Positions 59,897 to 64,000 of a stretch of DNA of 64,000 bases are shown here, in pieces (within the stretch, counting starts at the first letter, position 1; every line of letters starts with the position of its first letter). Under the pieces are notes generated by a model that saw only the letters and a list, made by a program, of their open reading frames with translations, did not search any database and was not told where the DNA came from. Both the position numbers and the translations under genes were made by a program. The stretch comes from DATARH01 sp035648415 (GTDB lineage Bacteria; Pseudomonadota; Alphaproteobacteria; ATCC43930; CGMCC-115725): NCBI GenBank assembly GCA_035648415.1, contig DASRLO010000035.1, forward strand, positions 5,766 through 69,765, given 5' to 3'.

Positions 59897-61039
59897 ATGC
59901 AGTACAAAGTGATTTCGGCCGATTGCCATGTCGATCTGATCTGGCTGCCGCCCGACCTCTTCACCGCCAATGCGCCGGCCGCGCTCAAGGAGCGCATGCC
60001 CTATGTCGCCGACGGGCCGCGCGGGCGCGAATGGGTGACTAAGAACGGATCGTCGTTCGGGCTCGATACCGGGATGGGCTCGGCCGGGCGCAAATACGAG
60101 CCGGGCAAAATCCACCGCTCCGACCGCATGGCTTCGACCGGGCTCTACGCCGACGAGCAGCGGCGCGTGCGCCGGCTGACCAACCCGGACCTGCGGCTGC
60201 AGGACCAGGACCGCGACGGTATCCAGGCGGAAATCCTCTACGGCATCCTCGGCGCCACCAACCGGCTCAACGACAACGAGGCGGCCGGCGCGATGCTGCG
60301 CATCTACAACGACTGGCTCGCCGATTTCTGCTCGAAGCAGCCCGAGCGCTACGGCGGCCTCGCCAACATCCCCAACCACAGCGCCGAGGAGGCGGTCGCC
60401 GAGATCGAGCGCGTCGCCAAGCGCGGCAATGTCCGCGGGCTCGAGGTCGCCCGCCGCCACGATATGACGGCGCTCTGGGACCCCTGGTGGAACCCGGTGT
60501 GGGACGCGATCGCGGCGAGCGGGCTGCCGGTGCATTTCCACACGATCGGCGGACCCGGCCGCGACTTCTCGAAGCTCACCGGCAAGACGCTGCTCGCCGC
60601 GCGCGCCGCCAGCATTTCGAGCTTCCAGATGCACATGGCCGACGTCTTGATGTCGATGATCTTCGCCGGCGTGCTGCACCACCGGCCACAGATGAAGATG
60701 GTGATCGGCGAGGCCGGCACTGGCTGGATCCCCTACATCCTCGACCGCATGGACGCGGAGTGGGAGGACCAGTTCAAGGAGCTCGACCTCACGATGAAGC
60801 CGAGCGAGTACTGGCGGCGCCAGTGCTACGCGACCTATCAGAGCGATCCGGTGGGCGTGAAGCTGATCGAGGAATTGGGCGAGGACAACATCATGTGGGG
60901 CTCGGACTTCCCGCACCCCGACGGCATCTACCCGGACTCGCAGGAATACATCGAGAAGGAACTCGGCCACCTGCCGACGGCGGTCAAGCAGAAGATCGTC
61001 TGCGACAACGCGGCGAAGCTCTATCGCTTCGTGAATTGA
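59897..61039 (+). CDS. Amidohydrolase family protein (ACMSD-like)
   Basis: A 380-aa TIM-barrel metal-dependent hydrolase or decarboxylase (Amidohydro_2). The N-terminal site is ISADCHVDLIWLPP, followed by GIQAEILYGILGATNR. Later metal-site residues are in GLPVHFHTIGGPG and NIMWGSDFPHPDGIYPDSQE, the conserved end of this group. Members include ACMSD and aromatic-acid decarboxylases. The substrate is unknown. Confidence 0.92.
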   Translation: MQYKVISADCHVDLIWLPPDLFTANAPAALKERMPYVADGPRGREWVTKNGSSFGLDTGMGSAGRKYEPGKIHRSDRMASTGLYADEQRRVRRLTNPDLRLQDQDRDGIQAEILYGILGATNRLNDNEAAGAMLRIYNDWLADFCSKQPERYGGLANIPNHSAEEAVAEIERVAKRGNVRGLEVARRHDMTALWDPWWNPVWDAIAASGLPVHFHTIGGPGRDFSKLTGKTLLAARAASISSFQMHMADVLMSMIFAGVLHHRPQMKMVIGEAGTGWIPYILDRMDAEWEDQFKELDLTMKPSEYWRRQCYATYQSDPVGVKLIEELGEDNIMWGSDFPHPDGIYPDSQEYIEKELGHLPTAVKQKIVCDNAAKLYRFVN

Positions 61040-61095
61040 GCGAAAGGGCGGCCATCTCGGCCGGTGCCCTTTGGCGCCGCGGCGGACCGTTGCCG

Positions 61096-61542
61096 CTATT
61101 GCCCGGTGTTGATCGTGCTGGTCGATTTCGATGGAGGCCCGCCCGGCTCGTGCGCCATCGACTTGGTCCGCGACTCGATCTCGCCTGATGCACCTTGGTG
61201 TGGGTCATCGACCGGCTCCAATCGCCGCCGTCCTGGGCGCGTGCCTTGGACAAGCCGTGCCGATTGTCGGCGTTGCCGTTGACCTTGCTGCTGCTCGTGT
61301 CGCGGGTGCCGCCGGCCGCGCTGCCCCCGGCGCCGATCGCCGAATCGGTTCCCGAGGGACCGTTGGTGGCGGCGCCCAGGCCGAGCGTCGACGCCGAGAT
61401 GCCGGCCGCGGCGGCGCTACCGCCGGTGCCTCCGGCGGCCGACGCGCCCGCCGGGTTCGCGGGGGACGCGGCCTGGGAGACGCCCAAAGATGCGGCGACC
61501 GCGATCACAGCGGCAAAAAAGCAAGCCGCTCGCTTTGCCCAT
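61096..61542 (-). pseudogene. Gly/Ser/Ala-rich secreted protein, two frameshifts
   Basis: The ATG at 61542 has AAGGAG upstream and begins MGKASGLLF. A six-base T run (plus strand A run 61515-61520) breaks the frame; with one T fewer it continues AAVIAVAASLGVSQAA, a complete signal peptide. The next part, GISASTLGLGAATNGPSGTD and GAGGSAAGG, matches the repeat unit of the gene at 61984. A second shift near 61185-61195 restores the original frame, reading GEIESRTKSMAHEPGGPP and ending TINTGQ at TAG 61096. The two shifts cancel. As written, the product is broken. It is either a decayed gene or affected by sequence errors. Confidence 0.65.
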
Positions 61543-61560
61543 GGGAATGCCGCTCCTTAA

Positions 61561-61908
61561 TCAGTCCTTGCTCTTCCCCGGATCGACGTAAATCGTGCAA
61601 TCGCCATTGCCGCTCGCGACCATCGTCGAGCCCTGCCCGCCGCCGGCCGTCCCCGCTGTTGCGACGCTGCCGCCGTTGTTCGAATAGACGGTGACCGAAT
61701 TGCCGCCGGCCGAGGTATAGCCGGAGACGCGGCCGCCGCCGGCGGTGACGGAGGACGATAGCGACCCCGAGGGGGCCCCGCCCTTCCGCTCGACCACCTT
61801 GCAGCCATTAGGATTGTCCGCGGTCTTCTCCGCGCTGAAAGCCGATGCGGGCAACGCCACGATTGTGCAAAGGCCGAGCAATGCGAAAACGGTTGTTTCG
61901 CCGCGCAT
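61561..61908 (-). CDS. Small secreted Gly/Ser-rich protein
   Basis: A 115-aa exported protein with signal peptide (FALLGLCTIVALPASAFSA). The mature part has GCKVVERKGGAPSGSLSSSV, a Gly/Ser/Val-rich stretch (GYTSAGGNSVTVYSNNGGSV) and GDCTIYVDPGK. The two Cys near each end may form a disulfide. No known family. It is 18 nt upstream of the frameshifted gene and 75 nt downstream of the repeat protein on the same strand. Confidence 0.75.
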   Translation of the reverse strand: MRGETTVFALLGLCTIVALPASAFSAEKTADNPNGCKVVERKGGAPSGSLSSSVTAGGGRVSGYTSAGGNSVTVYSNNGGSVATAGTAGGGQGSTMVASGNGDCTIYVDPGKSKD

Positions 61909-61983
61909 CGGGAGACCTCACTCAAAATAATGCGTTCAAAGGAAAGCGCGCGGTCCCTGGCCGGGGCCGCGCGCCGTCATCGC

Positions 61984-62661
61984 TTAGTATCGGCCGTGGT
62001 CGCCGCCGCCTTGGCGGTCGTGATCCTGACCGCGGTCTTTTCGCCTGCCCGGGCCCTGATCCATATCCCGGCCCATATTGCCGGCCGCCGAGCCGCTCGT
62101 GCCGATCACCGAACCGGTCGAGCCTTTGCCGGCGCTGGCCCCGCCCGTGCCCATCGTCGAAGCCGCGCCCGACCCGGCGCCGCTGCCGGCCGCCGAGCCG
62201 CCGGTGCCGAGCGCGGTGTTGCTCGAGCCATGGCCCGCACTTGCCGCGCCCGCGCCGAGCGTCGAAGCCGAACCCGACCCCGAGCCGCCGCCGGCTGCCG
62301 AGCCGCCGGTCCCTAGCGCCGCGCCGGTCGTTCCGCCGCCGGCGCTGGCCGCGCCGGTGCCGAGGGTCGAGGCTGACCCTGACCCGGAACCGCCGCCAGC
62401 CGCAGAACCGCCGGTGCCCAGCGCGGTGCTGGCCGAGCCGTTCCCGGCGGTGGCGCTGCCGAGGCCCAGTGTAGAGGCGCTGCCCGACCCGGTGCCGCCG
62501 GCGGCGGAGCCGCCGGTGCCGATCGCCGTTCCGACCGAGCCGCCGCCCGCGCTGGAGCCGCCGGCGCCGATCGTCGAGCTGGATTGCGCATAGCCTAATG
62601 CAACCGTCGCCGTGAGAAACGTCGCGGCCAGGGCTGCTGTACGAAATTGTTTTGATAACAT
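61984..62661 (-). CDS. Secreted protein with four 35-residue Gly/Ala/Ser repeats
   Basis: A 225-aa exported protein. The start at 62661 (MLSKQFRTAALAATFLTATV) has GGAGAG upstream; an ATG five codons earlier is possible. After cleavage near GYAQ come four nearly identical units of 34-35 residues built on GTGGSAAGG, SGSASTLG and ASAG, plus partial units at both ends. The C-terminal tail is charged (GRRKDRGQDHDRQGGGDHGR). No known domain. The composition suggests a flexible or fibrous surface protein. It is first of a set of three similar secreted proteins transcribed away from trpA. Confidence 0.8.
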   Translation of the reverse strand: MLSKQFRTAALAATFLTATVALGYAQSSSTIGAGGSSAGGGSVGTAIGTGGSAAGGTGSGSASTLGLGSATAGNGSASTALGTGGSAAGGGSGSGSASTLGTGAASAGGGTTGAALGTGGSAAGGGSGSGSASTLGAGAASAGHGSSNTALGTGGSAAGSGAGSGAASTMGTGGASAGKGSTGSVIGTSGSAAGNMGRDMDQGPGRRKDRGQDHDRQGGGDHGRY

Positions 62662-63100
62662 GGGGTTTCTCTCCATCTCGCTCTAGAGGCTTATAATTCT
62701 CTGGCTTTTCTATTTCCGCTTGAGGAAATAGATCGCGTATAGATGTCGTGACTGTTGCTCGTCTACGACGTACACGGAAAAAAACAGCTTATGCATGGGA
62801 CGGTTCCCGTTGATTTTGGGTGACACGGACGAATTGGGCATCGTTGCGCGTGACGCGCGCGGTTGTGCATAAGCGGGCGCCGTATGGGCGACGCGGACGC
62901 GCCGCAACGAGGCAGACGGTGGCGCGACTTGCGGAACGGCTGGCGCCGCGCACGGTGCAGACGGGCCACCAGGCCCGGCATGTCCGCGGACGGCAATGGG
63001 CTCTATCTTTTGGGTCGGCGACGGCGGCTCGAAATCCCGGATAAGCGCTACCGTGCTGGGGACTATTTCATGCCTTCCAGATGTCCTGACCTTGCCATCA
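62662..63100. other. Gene-free 439-nt stretch between trpA and the secreted-protein set
   Basis: No supported gene. A 28-codon minus-strand frame at 62710-62796 (MHKLFFSVYVVDEQQSRHLY...) has only a weak ribosome site. The part at 62650-62800 is relatively AT-rich and should contain the promoter for the secreted-protein genes. In many alphaproteobacteria accD and folC follow trpA; they are absent here. Confidence 0.45.
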
Positions 63101-63925
63101 CTAACGCCGTGCGCCTCGTATGCCTTCGGCGAGCGCCCGGATGTCGGCGAGAACGGCGTTGACGAGGCCGGGCTTGGCGTTGCCGGCGGGGTCGAGATTT
63201 TGCGCCAGGCGGTCGACCAGCGCCGACCCGACAGCGGCGGCGTCGGCGGCGCGGGCGACCGCGGCGGCCTGCTCGGGGGTCTTGATGCCGAAGCCGACCG
63301 CCACCGGGAGGTCGGTGAACCGGCGGATGCGGGCGACCGCGTCGCGCACCGCGCCGGCATCGGCCGAGCTTGTGCCGGTGATGCCGGCGATCGCGACGTA
63401 ATAGAGAAAGCCGCTGGCGCGCTCGATGACCTTGGGCAGGCGCTGGGCGTCGCTGGTCGGGGTGGCGAGCCGCACCAGGTCGAGCCCGGCCCGGCGCGCC
63501 GGGCCGGCGAATTCGCGGTCTTCCTCCGGCGGCAGATCGACCAGGATGAGGCCATCGACCCCGGCGGCGGCGGCGTCCGTGGCGAAGGCCTCCACGCCGT
63601 AGCGGTAGATTGGGTTGTAGTAGCCCATCAGCACATAGGGCGTATCGGCGTCGCGGGCGCGCAGGTGCGCCACCAGCGCCAAGGTCTTGCGCAGGGTCAT
63701 GCCGGCCTGGAGCGCGCGCAGCCCGGCGGCCTGGATCAGCGGCCCGTCGGCCATCGGGTCGGAGAACGGCATGCCGATCTCTATGAGGTCGGCCCCGGCC
63801 GCGGCGACGCCCTGAAACAGCCGCTCCGAGGTTTCGAGGTCGGGGTCGCCGGCGACCAGATAGGCGACCAGCCCGGCGCGGCCTTCTTTCTTGAGCGCGG
63901 CAAACCGCTTTTCGATACGGGTCAC
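63101..63925 (-). CDS. trpA: Tryptophan synthase alpha chain
   Basis: A 274-aa TIM-barrel enzyme cleaving indole-glycerol phosphate to indole. Catalytic Glu in ADLIEIGMPFSDPMADGP and Asp in GLILVDLPPEED; the phosphate site is in ITGTSSADAGA and VGFGIKTPEQA. The start is GTG 63925, overlapping the trpB stop (GTGA), so the subunits are translationally coupled. Confidence 0.97.
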   Translation of the reverse strand: MTRIEKRFAALKKEGRAGLVAYLVAGDPDLETSERLFQGVAAAGADLIEIGMPFSDPMADGPLIQAAGLRALQAGMTLRKTLALVAHLRARDADTPYVLMGYYNPIYRYGVEAFATDAAAAGVDGLILVDLPPEEDREFAGPARRAGLDLVRLATPTSDAQRLPKVIERASGFLYYVAIAGITGTSSADAGAVRDAVARIRRFTDLPVAVGFGIKTPEQAAAVARAADAAAVGSALVDRLAQNLDPAGNAKPGLVNAVLADIRALAEGIRGARR

Positions 63926-64000
63926 AGCTTCACCCCGAGATGCTCGGCGACGGCGAAGATGTCCTTGTCGCCGCGCCCGCACAGATTCATCACCAAGAGG
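63922..64000 (-). CDS. trpB: Tryptophan synthase beta chain, C-terminal end only
   Basis: The last 25 codons, cut by the window edge, read NLCGRGDKDIFAVAEHLGVK and L, the usual TrpB end (S/C-GRGDKD binds the PLP phosphate region). The stop overlaps the trpA start. The rest lies outside the window. Confidence 0.9.
   Translation of the reverse strand, partial: LLVMNLCGRGDKDIFAVAEHLGVKL

Noticed and set aside
61984..62600. CRISPR-like regular repeats
   Set aside because: The 105-bp periodicity comes from a protein repeat that stays in frame with a signal peptide; there are no unique spacers or cas genes.
62710..63555. Minus-strand 281-codon frame overlapping trpA
   Set aside because: Mostly an out-of-frame reading of trpA; only the last 28 codons lie outside it and they lack support.
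1..64000. tRNA, rRNA and classical riboswitch genes
   Set aside because: Intergenic stretches were read for cloverleaf and conserved riboswitch cores; none was recognised. A covariance-model search would be decisive.

Overview
The window is a 64-kb piece of a GC-rich chromosome. Gene content and gene order point to an alphaproteobacterium, most likely Rhodospirillales-like; genus cannot be told from the sequence. The indicators are an RNase E with a long acidic insert, the long (about 560 aa) form of LeuA, argD-argF beside hslO, dapD-dapE, def-fmt-truA and trpB-trpA. No rRNA, tRNA, CRISPR array, insertion sequence or replication origin was recognised. Most genes are housekeeping or metabolic, in short operons on both strands.

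Layout. 0-5 kb: rne, an M48 metalloprotease and a DsbA-like oxidoreductase, all forward. 5-12 kb: argD-argF and hslO on the minus strand, separated by a DUF5681 gene and a forward PstI/BsuBI-type restriction-modification pair. The methylase is intact; the endonuclease carries two opposite frameshifts. 12-16.4 kb: a complete CUT1-type sugar ABC transporter, with a strong hairpin between the binding-protein gene and the rest. 17-22 kb: an MFS exporter, recX, a PaiB-like protein, a LysE exporter, a glutathione peroxidase and a cut-short cyclase membrane anchor. 22-27 kb: a GldA/F/G-like ABC module with a DUF4340 partner, a DUF1289 protein and a small lipoprotein. 27-36 kb: uppP, a SIS-domain isomerase, dapD, dapE, truA, fmt, def, an LLM oxidoreductase and an M20 amidohydrolase. 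36-46.5 kb: an acyltransferase, an S9 peptidase, an oxidoreductase, a dioxygenase, an alcohol dehydrogenase, a Lon-like protease and a stress-protein-like gene. 46.5-52 kb: two secreted proteins sharing a C-terminal motif, a glycosyltransferase, a polysaccharide export lipoprotein and an RlpA protein. 52-61 kb: leuA behind an apparent attenuator, then DUF4424, MOSC, methyltransferase, LLM, SDR, hydrolase and amidohydrolase genes. 61-64 kb: three small secreted proteins rich in Gly, Ser and Ala (one frameshifted), then trpA and the end of trpB.

Two themes stand out. First, palindromic and tandem repeats lie at, and sometimes inside, the ends of genes. They appear to have rebuilt the start of a lipoprotein signal peptide, a DUF4424 signal peptide and hslO, and to carry the stop codons of uppP and the SIS gene. 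Second, several genes have single-base frameshifts, two of them with compensating pairs (the PstI-like endonuclease and a Gly-rich secreted protein). These are either real decay or indel errors in the assembly.

The best regulatory candidate is upstream of leuA: a promoter placed so that a short Leu-containing leader peptide would begin at or next to the transcript start, with a hairpin whose loop holds the leader stop codon.
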